Source of the DNA: Chitinophaga oryziterrae
Lineage (GTDB): Bacteria > Bacteroidota > Bacteroidia > Chitinophagales > Chitinophagaceae
Length of the DNA: 64,000 nt
Assembly: GCF_009758125.1 (NCBI RefSeq)
Contig: NZ_WRXO01000002.1
Location: 186,001-250,000 of the forward strand
Reading direction: 5' to 3'
Both the position numbers and the translations under genes were made by a program. Below the pieces are notes generated by a model, which was not told the DNA's origin, searched no databases, and worked only from the letters and a program-made list of their open reading frames with translations. Each line of letters opens with the position of its first letter. The stretch's first letter is position 1. Of this stretch, positions 34,089 through 41,813 are shown piece after piece.

Positions 34089-34490
34089 ATGGCAAAAGCA
34101 ACAAATCAAAAAACTGCTGCTAGCAAAAAGAGGGTAGTTAAAGTAGATAACTACGGTGATGTTCACATCTCTGCTAGTTTCAATAACATTATCATCAGCA
34201 TTACCAACAAACAGGGTCAGGTAATCTCCTGGTCTACTGCTGGTAAGATGGGTTTTAAAGGTTCTAAAAAGAACACTCCGTATGCTGCCCAGCTGGCTGC
34301 TTCTGATGCTGCTAAAACAGCGATCGATGCAGGTCTGAAAAGAGCAGATGTTTTTGTAAAAGGACCAGGTGCAGGTCGTGAAAGTGCTATCCGCGCTATC
34401 GCTAACTCCGGCATCGAGGTGAACATGATCAAAGACGTGACGCCTTTACCGCACAACGGTTGTCGTCCTCCAAAGAAGAGAAGAGTTTAG
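34089..34490 (+). CDS. rpsK: 30S ribosomal protein S11
   Basis: A 133-residue platform protein. [42 protein letters not shown] and [42 protein letters not shown] are diagnostic. The spacers on both sides hold imperfect long inverted repeats built from GTTGGAA/TTCCAAC-like words. Confidence 0.98.
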   Translation: MAKATNQKTAASKKRVVKVDNYGDVHISASFNNIIISITNKQGQVISWSTAGKMGFKGSKKNTPYAAQLAASDAAKTAIDAGLKRADVFVKGPGAGRESAIRAIANSGIEVNMIKDVTPLPHNGCRPPKKRRV

Positions 34491-34655
34491 GAATTACACA
34501 TAGAGTGGAATTTCGAAAGTTGAAAGTTGGAAGAAATTCTTCCCACTTACTGCTTTCGATTTTGCACTTTAACTTTAACATTAACAATGGGTGTATGATC
34601 AGGTTTAAGATTTTTTAAAGATCATACATCGCAACTAAAAAATCTGTTTAATAAC

Positions 34656-35261
34656 ATGGCAAGGTATACAGGGCCCAAGACAAGAATCTGCAGAATTTTC
34701 GGAGAACCAATTCTGGGTAACGGAAAGTATTTAGGTAAAAACAGCAATCCTCCCGGCCAGCACGGTGGAACCAAGAAGCGTAAGCAATTGGGAGAATATG
34801 CTCTTCAGTTACGTGAGAAACAAAAAGCGAAATACACTTATGGTGTATTAGAGCGCCAGTTCGCTAACCTGTTTGATGAAGCTACCCGTCGTAAAGGTGT
34901 TACCGGTGAAGTATTGATCAAATTACTGGAAGCTCGTCTGGATAACGCGGTATTCCGCTTAGGACTTGCTGCTTCTCGTCCTGCTGCGCGCCAGCTTGTA
35001 TCTCATAAACATATTACAGTTAACGGTGAAGTAAACAATATCGCTTCTCATCAGCTGAAACCAGGTGATGTGATCGCTCTGAAACCTTCTGCTGCTGCAA
35101 ATACTGCTATCACTAGCAACATTCGCGGTAAGAACCCCAAGTTCAGCTGGTTGGATTGGAATGAAAAAGAACTGAAAGGTGTTTTCATTGCATACCCTGA
35201 GAGAGAAAGTGTTCCTGAAAATATTAAGGAACAGCTGATCGTCGAATTGTACTCTAAATAA
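34656..35261 (+). CDS. rpsD: 30S ribosomal protein S4
   Basis: A 201-residue assembly-initiating protein. MARYTGPKTRICRIFGEPILG, LEARLDNAVFRLGLAASRPAARQLVSHKHITVNGEVNN (S4 domain) are diagnostic. No zinc-binding cysteine quartet at the N-terminus. S4 represses the alpha operon in E. coli; a long structured spacer before rpoA is a candidate but unproven site. Confidence 0.98.
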   Translation: MARYTGPKTRICRIFGEPILGNGKYLGKNSNPPGQHGGTKKRKQLGEYALQLREKQKAKYTYGVLERQFANLFDEATRRKGVTGEVLIKLLEARLDNAVFRLGLAASRPAARQLVSHKHITVNGEVNNIASHQLKPGDVIALKPSAAANTAITSNIRGKNPKFSWLDWNEKELKGVFIAYPERESVPENIKEQLIVELYSK

Positions 35262-35283
35262 TAATATGTCACTAGTCGTTAGT

Positions 35284-35339
35284 CATGGATCATTAGTAAT
35301 CAGCGTAAATCAATTACGCCGGTCACTAATGATTGCATG
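35284..35339 (+). repeat. Nested inverted repeat between rpsD and rpoA
   Basis: CATG, ATCATTAGT and GCGTAA (35284-35308) pair in order with TTACGC, ACTAATGAT and CATG (35314-35339), a three-step hairpin with small internal loops. No T run, so more likely a processing or translational element than a terminator. Confidence 0.7.
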
Positions 35340-35386
35340 TTAATGGCTATGGCTGTTTTACATAAACAATTAAACTTAGCATATCA

Positions 35387-36382
35387 ATGGCAATTCTGAA
35401 TTTCCAAAAGCCTGATAAGATCGTTTTGCAAAAGTCAACTGACTTTGAAGCTCAATTCGAATTCCGGCCATTAGAACCGGGTTATGGGGTGACCGTGGGT
35501 AACGCGCTTCGTCGTGTACTGCTGTCTTCTCTGGAGGGTTATGCCATTGTGGGAATAAAAATTGAAGGCGCAGATCATGAATTTGCTACTTTAAAAGGAA
35601 TTACTGAAGACGTAACAGAAATTATCCTGAACCTTAAACAGGTTCGTTTCAAAAGGATAGTGGAAAATGAAGTAAGCAACGAAAAAATTCAGATTTCCAT
35701 AAAAGGTAAAACAGAATTCCGTGCAGATCTGATCGAAAAAGCTACAAGTGCTTTCCAGATTATGAACCCTGAACTGTTGATCTGTACGCTTGATCCTTCC
35801 GCAAAGCTGGATATCGAGTTAACTATCGGTAAAGGCCGTGGTTATGTGCCTGCAGAAGAAAATAAGCCTAAAGATGCCGTTTTCGGTTATATAGCTATAG
35901 ATTCTATCTTTACTCCCATCAAGAACGTAAAGTATAGCATCGAAAATACCCGCGTGGAACAAAAGACGGATTACGAGAAACTGATCATGGAAGTGATCAC
36001 TGATGGTACGATCCACCCGGAAGAAGCTGTAAAACAGGCTTCCCGCATTCTGATACAACACCTTATGATCATCACTGATGAAAACATCAGCTTTGATACT
36101 AAGGACACTGAAAAAGAAGATGTTGTTGACGAACAAACCCTTCAGCTGCGCAAGATCCTGAAAACGCCGCTCGAAGATCTGGACCTGAGTGTTCGTGCTT
36201 TCAACTGTCTGAAAGCTGCGAAAATCAACTCTCTGAGCGAACTGGTACAGTACGAACAGGAAGAACTGATGAAATTCAGAAACTTTGGTCAGAAATCCCT
36301 GAGCGAAATCGAACAGGTTCTGAACGAAAGAGGTCTGCACTTCGGTATGGATCTGTCCAAACTGAAACTCGACGAAGAATAG
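35387..36382 (+). CDS. rpoA: RNA polymerase subunit alpha
   Basis: A 331-residue protein with the assembly N-terminal domain ([37 protein letters not shown]) and the C-terminal helix-hairpin-helix domain ([51 protein letters not shown]). Followed by a terminator-like hairpin before rplQ. Confidence 0.99.
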   Translation: MAILNFQKPDKIVLQKSTDFEAQFEFRPLEPGYGVTVGNALRRVLLSSLEGYAIVGIKIEGADHEFATLKGITEDVTEIILNLKQVRFKRIVENEVSNEKIQISIKGKTEFRADLIEKATSAFQIMNPELLICTLDPSAKLDIELTIGKGRGYVPAEENKPKDAVFGYIAIDSIFTPIKNVKYSIENTRVEQKTDYEKLIMEVITDGTIHPEEAVKQASRILIQHLMIITDENISFDTKDTEKEDVVDEQTLQLRKILKTPLEDLDLSVRAFNCLKAAKINSLSELVQYEQEELMKFRNFGQKSLSEIEQVLNERGLHFGMDLSKLKLDEE

Positions 36383-36390
36383 TCACATAT

Positions 36391-36434
36391 AAAAGCCGGA
36401 AACAGCGCTACCTCGTAGACTGTTGCCGGCTTTT
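36391..36434 (+). terminator. Hairpin between rpoA and rplQ
   Basis: AAAAGCCGG at 36391-36399 pairs with CCGGCTTTT at 36426-36434; ACAG/CTGT extends it inside. The stem itself provides the T run. rplQ must be reached by partial read-through or a weak promoter. Confidence 0.75.
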
Positions 36435-36502
36435 ACATTTATATTTAAACAAGTACCCTGTAATTCCTGACACGGTATAGGGGAAATCTAAAACAAATAG
36501 TC

Positions 36503-36985
36503 ATGCGTCACGGAGTAAAATTAAACAAACTGAGCAGAACTTCTGCTCACCGTAAGGCCTTGTTATCTAACCTGGCTTGCGAACTGATCAGACACAAACG
36601 TATCAATACGACCCTTGCTAAAGCGAAGGCATTGCGCGTTTATGTTGAGCCTTTGCTCACAAGAGGAAAGACCGATTCTACCCACAACCGTAGAATTGTG
36701 TTCAGCTACCTGCAGGAAAAAGAAGCTATCAAGGAACTGTTTGGTCTTATCAGCGAAAAAATCGCAAACCGTCCAGGTGGTTACACCCGTATCATCAAGT
36801 TAGGCAAACGTGTTGGTGACAACGCAGAAGTTGCCCTGATTGAACTGGTTGACTTCAACGAAATCTATGGTGGTAAAGCAGAAAAAGAAGCTGCTCCTGC
36901 TAAGAAAACTCGTCGTGCCGGTGGTGCAAAGAAAAAAGCTGGTGAAGAAGGTACAGATGCAACTGAAGAAAAAGCAGCTGAATAG
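36503..36985 (+). CDS. rplQ: 50S ribosomal protein L17 with Lys/Ala-rich tail
   Basis: A 160-residue protein. [56 protein letters not shown] is the L17 core. The last 40 residues ([21 protein letters not shown]...) are a charged, low-complexity extension common in Bacteroidota. Last gene of the alpha cluster. Confidence 0.98.
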   Translation: MRHGVKLNKLSRTSAHRKALLSNLACELIRHKRINTTLAKAKALRVYVEPLLTRGKTDSTHNRRIVFSYLQEKEAIKELFGLISEKIANRPGGYTRIIKLGKRVGDNAEVALIELVDFNEIYGGKAEKEAAPAKKTRRAGGAKKKAGEEGTDATEEKAAE

Positions 36986-37016
36986 TAGTTTAGCACAGCT
37001 TAAACTTATAAAGAGG

Positions 37017-37044
37017 TCCCGGGATTATTTCCCGGGATTTTTTT
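37017..37044 (+). terminator. Terminator of the ribosomal cluster
   Basis: TCCCGGGA-TTATT-TCCCGGGA and seven Ts, 31 nt after rplQ. Confidence 0.92.
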
Positions 37045-37165
37045 ATGTATGATAATCAGGTTCTTAAGTAAAAGAGGTATATATTGATTATAATTTTTTG
37101 TAATATCGCATTCTGAACCCAATGGTTTATAACCGGAAGGTTGGTTTTTAAATCCCTCTATTTTT

Positions 37166-37993
37166 ATGATATACCTGAAATGTAAGAGCTGTGGGCATTA
37201 TAACGAACTGCGATCGGAGTTCCTCACCTTTTGCGGTCAATGTGAAAAGAAATTAGAAAATAATTATTCCGAATGGAAGAATAAGCGCCCTGAAAGTAAC
37301 TTCGAAGATTTCCAGCAGGAAGTTGCCGTGGAAACAAATGGCGTGAAAACCAGCCGTCTGACCATCCTCAAACAACGTTATCTCAAACAGGTAGGCAGAA
37401 GAGGGGTACTCCTCACCCTTATTCTCGTGATTGGCGTGGCTGCAGTAGCCGGTGGTTACTTCGGCAAACGGGTCGTATACGGCATGATCTTCCCCAAACT
37501 GAACAAAGCTTCTCTGTATAAATCCTGGGAAACAGCTGTTATTGGTCGCCAGGCACTGGAAATCAGCACGCCAATGCATCTCGGTGTCAACGACAAGCCA
37601 CTCATACCCGAAATCGCACAGCTGGTAGAATATGCCAAAAGTTATCGCAACAGGGGAGATGATGGCATGCAGATCGAAGTGAACATGTACAGCTACCGCC
37701 CAAACATTTCTAACGATCTGGAGGTTGCAGGCGTAGCCGCTGCTGACGAAATGAAAAAATCCGGGGAAATCTCCGACCTCAAATACACTTCGAACCCGGT
37801 TATGCAAAGCGGTGTAGACGCTTTATTGCAACAGGGAACTTTCGCCTTTAAGAATGCTATCCGGCTATCTTTCTGTAACCTGTTACTGGTAAGCGGGCAA
37901 CACCGCTGGGAGATAACTATCCGTTACCGGGAAGATGATACAACCGCATCTCTGGCAGCTCAGCGTATTATAAAATCGATCCGCATTAAGTAA
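37166..37993 (+). CDS. Zinc-ribbon single-TM protein, unknown function
   Basis: A 275-residue protein. C6-x2-C9 and C23-x2-C26 form a small zinc ribbon at the N-terminus, followed by a charged linker, one transmembrane helix at about 80-100 (GVLLTLILVIGVAAVAGGYFG), and an extracytoplasmic domain of about 170 residues with no recognisable motif (EVNMYSYRPNISNDLEVAGV). The ribbon would face the cytoplasm and the C-terminal domain the periplasm. Separated from rplQ by a terminator and followed by a 22-bp inverted repeat. Confidence 0.7.
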   Translation: MIYLKCKSCGHYNELRSEFLTFCGQCEKKLENNYSEWKNKRPESNFEDFQQEVAVETNGVKTSRLTILKQRYLKQVGRRGVLLTLILVIGVAAVAGGYFGKRVVYGMIFPKLNKASLYKSWETAVIGRQALEISTPMHLGVNDKPLIPEIAQLVEYAKSYRNRGDDGMQIEVNMYSYRPNISNDLEVAGVAAADEMKKSGEISDLKYTSNPVMQSGVDALLQQGTFAFKNAIRLSFCNLLLVSGQHRWEITIRYREDDTTASLAAQRIIKSIRIK

Positions 37994-37998
37994 TTGGA

Positions 37999-38050
37999 AA
38001 TTAAAGGTTAAGAATTAATATGGGTAATTATTAATTCTTAACCTTTAATT
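37999..38050. repeat. 22-bp perfect inverted repeat at carA promoter
   Basis: Left arm 37999-38020 (AATTAAAGGTTAAGAATTAA plus TA) and exact complement 38029-38050, loop of 8 nt. It starts 6 nt after the upstream stop and ends 4 nt before the carA -7 box, so it can act as terminator of one gene and operator of the next. Confidence 0.75.
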
Positions 38051-38053
38051 CAA

Positions 38054-38061
38054 TAACTTTG
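38054..38061 (+). promoter_or_regulatory. carA promoter -7 box
   Basis: TAACTTTG followed by CACG, 27 nt before the carA ATG. The -33 region lies inside the inverted repeat. Confidence 0.65.
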
Positions 38062-38088
38062 CACGATTTTTTAAAACGAAAAATAAGC

Positions 38089-39198
38089 ATGCCTCAGACA
38101 AGATCAATACAGCCAGCCATACTGTTGTTAGACGATGGTACGGTATATCAGGGAAAAGCTTTTGGTAAAATTGGCACCGCATCTGGTGAATTGTGTTTTA
38201 ATACGGGAATGACCGGATACCAGGAAGTATTTACGGACCCTTCCTACAAAGGGCAGGTATTGATCATGAATAACTGCTACGTAGGCAACTATGGAGTTAA
38301 GAAAGATGATGTAGAAAGTGAGAGCGTAAAGATCAGTGGATTAATATGCAAGAACATCTCTTACAATCACTCCAGACAGATGGCAGACGGCTCCATAGAG
38401 CAGTTTTTAAAGGATAACAACCTGGTAACCATCTATGATGTAGATACCCGTGCTTTGGTATCCCATATTCGCAGTAAAGGTGCAATGAACTGCATCATCT
38501 CCTCTGAAATCCTCGATATTGATCAGTTGAAAGCGGAACTGGCTAAAGTCCCTTCTATGGAAGGCCTGGCACTCTGTGCTGAAGTAAGTACAAAAGAACC
38601 TTATAATATTGGTGACCCGTCTGCTGATATCCGCATCGCAGTGCTGGACAATGGCGTTAAGCGTAATATGCTGAAATGCCTGTCTGAAAAGGGTGCTTAT
38701 CTGCAGGTATTCCCTACAGATACTACTTTCGAAGAGTGTGAGAAGTTCAAACCTAATGCATACTTTATTTCTAACGGTCCCGGCGATCCGGCTCCTTTAA
38801 AATATGCAGTAAATACGGTGAAGAAGATCCTGGATGCCAGCCGTCCGATGTTTGGTATCTGTTTAGGGCATCAACTGCTTGCGCTGGCTAACGATATTCC
38901 TACATACAAAATGCATCATGGTCACCGTGGCCTGAACCATCCGGTAAAAAACCTGGCTACCGGTCGTTGCGAGATCACTACCCAGAACCATGGTTTTGCA
39001 GTAGATCCTAAAGCGATTGCAGCCAGTGCTACGGTAGAGATCACACATGTGAATCTGAATGATGAGTCCATAGAAGGTATCCGTATCAGAAATAAGCCGG
39101 CATTCTCTGTACAATATCATCCGGAATCAACTCCTGGTCCTCACGATAGCCGTTACCTCTTCGATGATTTCTTCAATATGATCAAAGAGAACATGTAA
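38089..39198 (+). CDS. carA: Carbamoyl-phosphate synthase small subunit
   Basis: A 369-residue glutamine amidotransferase that supplies ammonia to CarB for arginine and pyrimidine synthesis. ISNGPGDP and FGICLGHQLLALA hold the oxyanion strand and nucleophile Cys; SVQYHPESTPGPHDSRYLFDDF holds the His-Glu pair. N-terminal LLDDGTVYQGKAFGKIGTASGELCFNTGMTGYQEVFTDPSYKGQ is typical. The ATG at 38089 is preferred to a TTG inside the promoter. carB is not next door; a terminator follows. Confidence 0.97.
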   Translation: MPQTRSIQPAILLLDDGTVYQGKAFGKIGTASGELCFNTGMTGYQEVFTDPSYKGQVLIMNNCYVGNYGVKKDDVESESVKISGLICKNISYNHSRQMADGSIEQFLKDNNLVTIYDVDTRALVSHIRSKGAMNCIISSEILDIDQLKAELAKVPSMEGLALCAEVSTKEPYNIGDPSADIRIAVLDNGVKRNMLKCLSEKGAYLQVFPTDTTFEECEKFKPNAYFISNGPGDPAPLKYAVNTVKKILDASRPMFGICLGHQLLALANDIPTYKMHHGHRGLNHPVKNLATGRCEITTQNHGFAVDPKAIAASATVEITHVNLNDESIEGIRIRNKPAFSVQYHPESTPGPHDSRYLFDDFFNMIKENM

Positions 39199-39221
39199 AA
39201 AGAAAAATAAAAAGAATATAG

Positions 39222-39249
39222 AACGGTCCGGAATTTCCGGGCCGTTTTT
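39222..39249 (+). terminator. Terminator of carA
   Basis: ACGG-T-CCGGAA and TTCCGG-G-CCGT with five Ts (39245-39249). Confidence 0.85.
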
Positions 39250-39338
39250 CGTTTAAACCCGTTTTTACCTGACTTGCTAAAAGAGAAGAAAGTATTAACT
39301 ACCTCTGGTTTGGATGAGTGTATATAATTACGATAAGA

Positions 39339-39403
39339 TTGATAATGAATGTATTAAGGAGAGGTATGGGCAAAAAAATACGGCTCCGTGATCGGAGCCG
39401 TTT
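39339..39403 (+). other. Partial AATGAA motif followed by a terminator hairpin
   Basis: TTGATAATGAATGT (39339-39352) resembles the first half of the cassette promoters. It is followed by ACGGCTCC-GTGATC-GGAGCCGT (39380-39401) and TTTGCCTTT. A 15-codon frame from the ATG at 39366 runs through the hairpin and is probably not real. A transcript from here would be a very short sRNA. Confidence 0.35.
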
Positions 39404-39455
39404 GCCTTTATAAATTCCACGTTATGAAAAACTGATACAAAAATACGGTATTTTG

Positions 39456-39469
39456 CTAAAACGTTTTAG
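39456..39469. promoter_or_regulatory. 14-bp palindrome CTAAAACGTTTTAG, LacI-type operator candidate
   Basis: Perfectly self-complementary with a central CG flanked by AAA/TTT, the usual shape of LacI/PurR-family operators. No adjacent gene start is in obvious position. Confidence 0.4.
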
Positions 39470-39528
39470 TTTATCTTAAACTTTTTTTCAGAATTGACAG
39501 AATTTTGATAATTCTATCCCTCTGTGTT

Positions 39529-39659
39529 GATAAGTCAAAGCTCGTTCCTAAAAACCGTTCGAAAAAATAACTAAGGTTAATTTTATGCTAAACCTCTTTC
39601 TTCGGTCTTCGCTTTGGCAACTCATTTACTTCACATTACTTATCTGTTTGCTGCCGTTC
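39529..39659 (-). ncRNA. Rod-shaped ncRNA candidate, 6S-like in size and shape
   Basis: On the minus strand a perfect -7 box TATATTTG lies at 39673-39666. Downstream, nested pairings are GATAAGT/ACTTATC (39529-39535 with 39638-39644), CAAAGC/GCTTTG (39536-39541 with 39611-39616), ACCG/CGGT (39554-39557 with 39603-39606) and AGGTT/AACCT (39574-39578 with 39591-39595). One 21-nt internal bulge lies at 39617-39637. Such a rod with a one-sided bubble recalls 6S RNA, but I cannot confirm the family. The 3' end is uncertain. Confidence 0.4.
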
Positions 39660-39798
39660 ACAATTCAAATATACAAACAAAATTGAACTAAAAAACATTT
39701 TTATCATAAAAAATGCTCTTTTTGTTTAAAAAAATCAACATATATTTTTTTGTAATGTAAAAAAGAAGCTGTTTTGGCTCAAAAACAAAGAATATAGA

Positions 39799-39838
39799 AA
39801 TAATCACATTATATAGAATTTTATATAATGTGATTATT
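39799..39838. terminator. 17-bp perfect inverted repeat after the aminotransferase gene
   Basis: AATAATCACATTATATA and its exact complement around GAATTT, 7 nt beyond the aminotransferase stop (minus strand). Probably its terminator. Confidence 0.65.
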
Positions 39839-39845
39839 GGAGGTA

Positions 39846-41078
39846 TTAATGCTTCTCTCCAAGCAAAACAGAACCGTTCCTTTGCAGCGTTTTGCCCGGA
39901 TAAACTTCCAATGCCCTGGATAAACAGATCATTGCCTTACGGATATCTTCCTTATTCAGCACATAGGCCAGCCTTACCTCGTTTTTACCCAACCCTGGAG
40001 TTGCATAAAAACCAGTGGCAGGGGATAACATCACTGTCTGTTGCTCATAAGAGAAAGATTCCAGTATCCACTGACAGAATTTATCTGCATCATCGATAGG
40101 TAAACGTGCAATCGCATAAAACGCTCCTCCCGGATTAGGGCAAAATACCCCCGGCATCTTATTCAGCATCTCTACCAACACATCGCGGCGGCTTTGATAC
40201 TCTGCCTTTATCTCATCAAAATAATTAACCGGCAAGTCCACGGCTGCTTCTCCGGCTATCTGCGCAAAAGAAGGAGGGCTCAGACGCGCCTGTGCAAATT
40301 TCATCACCGCATCAAGTACAGCCTGGTTTTTAGTGACCAATGCACCTATGCGTCCACCGCAGGCACTATAACGCTTGGATATAGTGTCCATCAGTATCAC
40401 ATTGTTCTCCAGTCCTTCCAGGTTCATCGCCGAGAAATGTTCTCCTGTATAGCAGAACTCCCTGTAAGCCTCATCAGAGAAAAGATATAAATTATGACGC
40501 AGACATACCTGTTTCAATACTTCCAGCTCTTCACGGCTATATAAATAACCGGTAGGGTTGTTAGGATTGCAGATCATGATCGCCTTTATACGTGGTGTTA
40601 TGGCTTTCTCAAAATCTTCCATAGCAGGCAGCGCAAATCCGCTTTCTATATGAGAAGTGATCGTTTGTACCTTAATACCTGCTTCTACCGCAAAACCGTT
40701 ATAGTTAGCGTAAAAAGGCTCAGGTACCAGCACTTCATCTCCAGCATCCAGGCAGGCCATGAAGGCGAACAGGATAGCCTCAGAGCCTCCTGTAGTAACA
40801 ATTATCTGCTCATGTGTAAGCTGGATATCAAACCTGTTATAATAGGTTACCAGCTTGCGGCGATAACTTTCATTCCCCGCACTATGACTGTATTCGAGTA
40901 CTTTGAAATTTGAATGGCGTACGGCATCCAGTACTGGTTTTGGTGTTTCTATATCCGGCTGCCCTATGTTAAGGTGATACACCTTAATCCCTTTTTTCTT
41001 GGCAGCTTCTGCATAAGGAACTAATTTCCGGATGGGGGAAGACGGCATTTGCTCTCCTCTCTTACTAATGGTAGGCAT
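39846..41078 (-). CDS. Class I/II PLP-dependent aminotransferase
   Basis: A 410-residue fold type I aminotransferase, close in layout to aspartate/aromatic transaminases. YHLNIGQPDIETPKPVLDAV is the N-terminal signature, AMKAILICNPNNPTGYL-like MICNPNNPTGYLYSREEL holds the Asn that contacts PLP O3', and MDTISKRYSACGGRIGALV holds the Schiff-base Lys. Substrate preference cannot be assigned. A single minus-strand gene with a -7 box at 41109-41102. Confidence 0.9.
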   Translation of the reverse strand: MPTISKRGEQMPSSPIRKLVPYAEAAKKKGIKVYHLNIGQPDIETPKPVLDAVRHSNFKVLEYSHSAGNESYRRKLVTYYNRFDIQLTHEQIIVTTGGSEAILFAFMACLDAGDEVLVPEPFYANYNGFAVEAGIKVQTITSHIESGFALPAMEDFEKAITPRIKAIMICNPNNPTGYLYSREELEVLKQVCLRHNLYLFSDEAYREFCYTGEHFSAMNLEGLENNVILMDTISKRYSACGGRIGALVTKNQAVLDAVMKFAQARLSPPSFAQIAGEAAVDLPVNYFDEIKAEYQSRRDVLVEMLNKMPGVFCPNPGGAFYAIARLPIDDADKFCQWILESFSYEQQTVMLSPATGFYATPGLGKNEVRLAYVLNKEDIRKAMICLSRALEVYPGKTLQRNGSVLLGEKH

Positions 41079-41101
41079 AAAATGTTTTGATTTTGCGTAT
41101 A

Positions 41102-41109
41102 CAAAGGTA
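41102..41109 (-). promoter_or_regulatory. Aminotransferase promoter -7 box
   Basis: TACCTTTG on the minus strand, 24 nt before the start codon. Confidence 0.6.
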
Positions 41110-41144
41110 GGGGATATAAGACAGCGGAAATTACCCGAATAAAA

Positions 41145-41172
41145 AAGCCTTACAGTTAAACTGCAAGGCTTA
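41145..41172 (-). terminator. Terminator of DUF1573 gene
   Basis: AAGCCTT-A-CAGTTAAACTG-C-AAGGCTT with a T run on the minus strand. Confidence 0.85.
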
Positions 41173-41213
41173 ATATTTTACTGGATGCAGGTAAACTGCA
41201 TAAGTAAGAAAAT

Positions 41214-41621
41214 TTAGTTTTCTACTGTTCCTGTCAGATGTAATTCTTTGTCCTGATCTACTCCTTTCAGCTTAACCCAGATAGTTTTGTTCTGCTGACC
41301 TACACTGTTTGCACTGTAACCAGCTGTAATTTTACCTTTCTTACCAGGTAAGATTGGTTCTTTAGTCCAGGTAGGAGTAGTACAACCGCAACTTGCACGA
41401 GCTGTCTCAACTAATACTGGTTCTTTTGAGGTGTTGGTAAATTCAAAATCAACTGAAACTGGTTTGTTCAGCTTAGTTTTACCAAAATCAATACTTTCCT
41501 GTTTAAATTTTACTTTCGCATCAACAGGGTTTGCTGGTGTTGTTGTTCCGCTTTGCGCCTGAGCAAAGATAGCCGTAGTTACCAACATGCTCGCAAATAG
41601 GGATAAGATAAACTTTTTCAT
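41214..41621 (-). CDS. DUF1573 secreted protein
   Basis: A 135-residue protein with a signal peptide (MKKFILSLFASMLVTTAIFAQ) and one Ig-like DUF1573 domain. VKFKQESIDFGKTKLNKPVSVDFEFTNTSKEPVLVETARASCGCTTPTWTKEPILPGKKGKI shows the family's CGC cysteine pair and PG-K-G turn. These abundant Bacteroidota envelope proteins have no known role. The start at 41621 restores a proper signal peptide; an upstream ATG 39 nt earlier is in frame but inferior. A TAAATTTG box lies at 41679-41672. Confidence 0.88.
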   Translation of the reverse strand: MKKFILSLFASMLVTTAIFAQAQSGTTTPANPVDAKVKFKQESIDFGKTKLNKPVSVDFEFTNTSKEPVLVETARASCGCTTPTWTKEPILPGKKGKITAGYSANSVGQQNKTIWVKLKGVDQDKELHLTGTVEN

Positions 41622-41671
41622 TATTAAGGGTGTTTTAAACGATTGGTTAAAAATGATCATCGTCTCTGTAA

Positions 41672-41679
41672 CAAATTTA
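41672..41679 (-). promoter_or_regulatory. DUF1573 gene promoter -7 box
   Basis: TAAATTTG on the minus strand, about 50 nt before the start codon. Confidence 0.55.
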
Positions 41680-41788
41680 CAGCCAAAAATAATCTATCGT
41701 CGGAGAATTTATTAAAATCTTATTAAAAAAAATAAGATTATTTTAATGCATGTATTTTCAGGCATTTCTCAACTGTATAATTTAACCT

Positions 41789-41796
41789 TACTTTTG
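41789..41796 (+). promoter_or_regulatory. E1 fusion gene promoter -7 box
   Basis: TACTTTTG, 17 nt before the ATG; the leader would be only about 10 nt. Confidence 0.65.
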
Positions 41797-41813
41797 TACC
41801 ATAACAAAGAGGC

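Larger units (their letters stand above)
39199..39845. other. 647-bp carA to aminotransferase gap without a protein gene
   Basis: AT-rich. Contents: carA terminator, a TTG-AATGAATGT motif and hairpin unit (39339-39403), a 14-bp palindrome (39456-39469), a rod-shaped RNA candidate on the minus strand (about 39529-39659), and a 17-bp inverted repeat at 39799-39838. No credible protein-coding frame. Confidence 0.7.

Noticed and set aside
39366-39413. 15-codon frame MGKKIRLRDRSRLPL
   Set aside because: It runs through a terminator hairpin (39380-39401), and the basic residues come from the stem sequence, so it is probably a coincidence.
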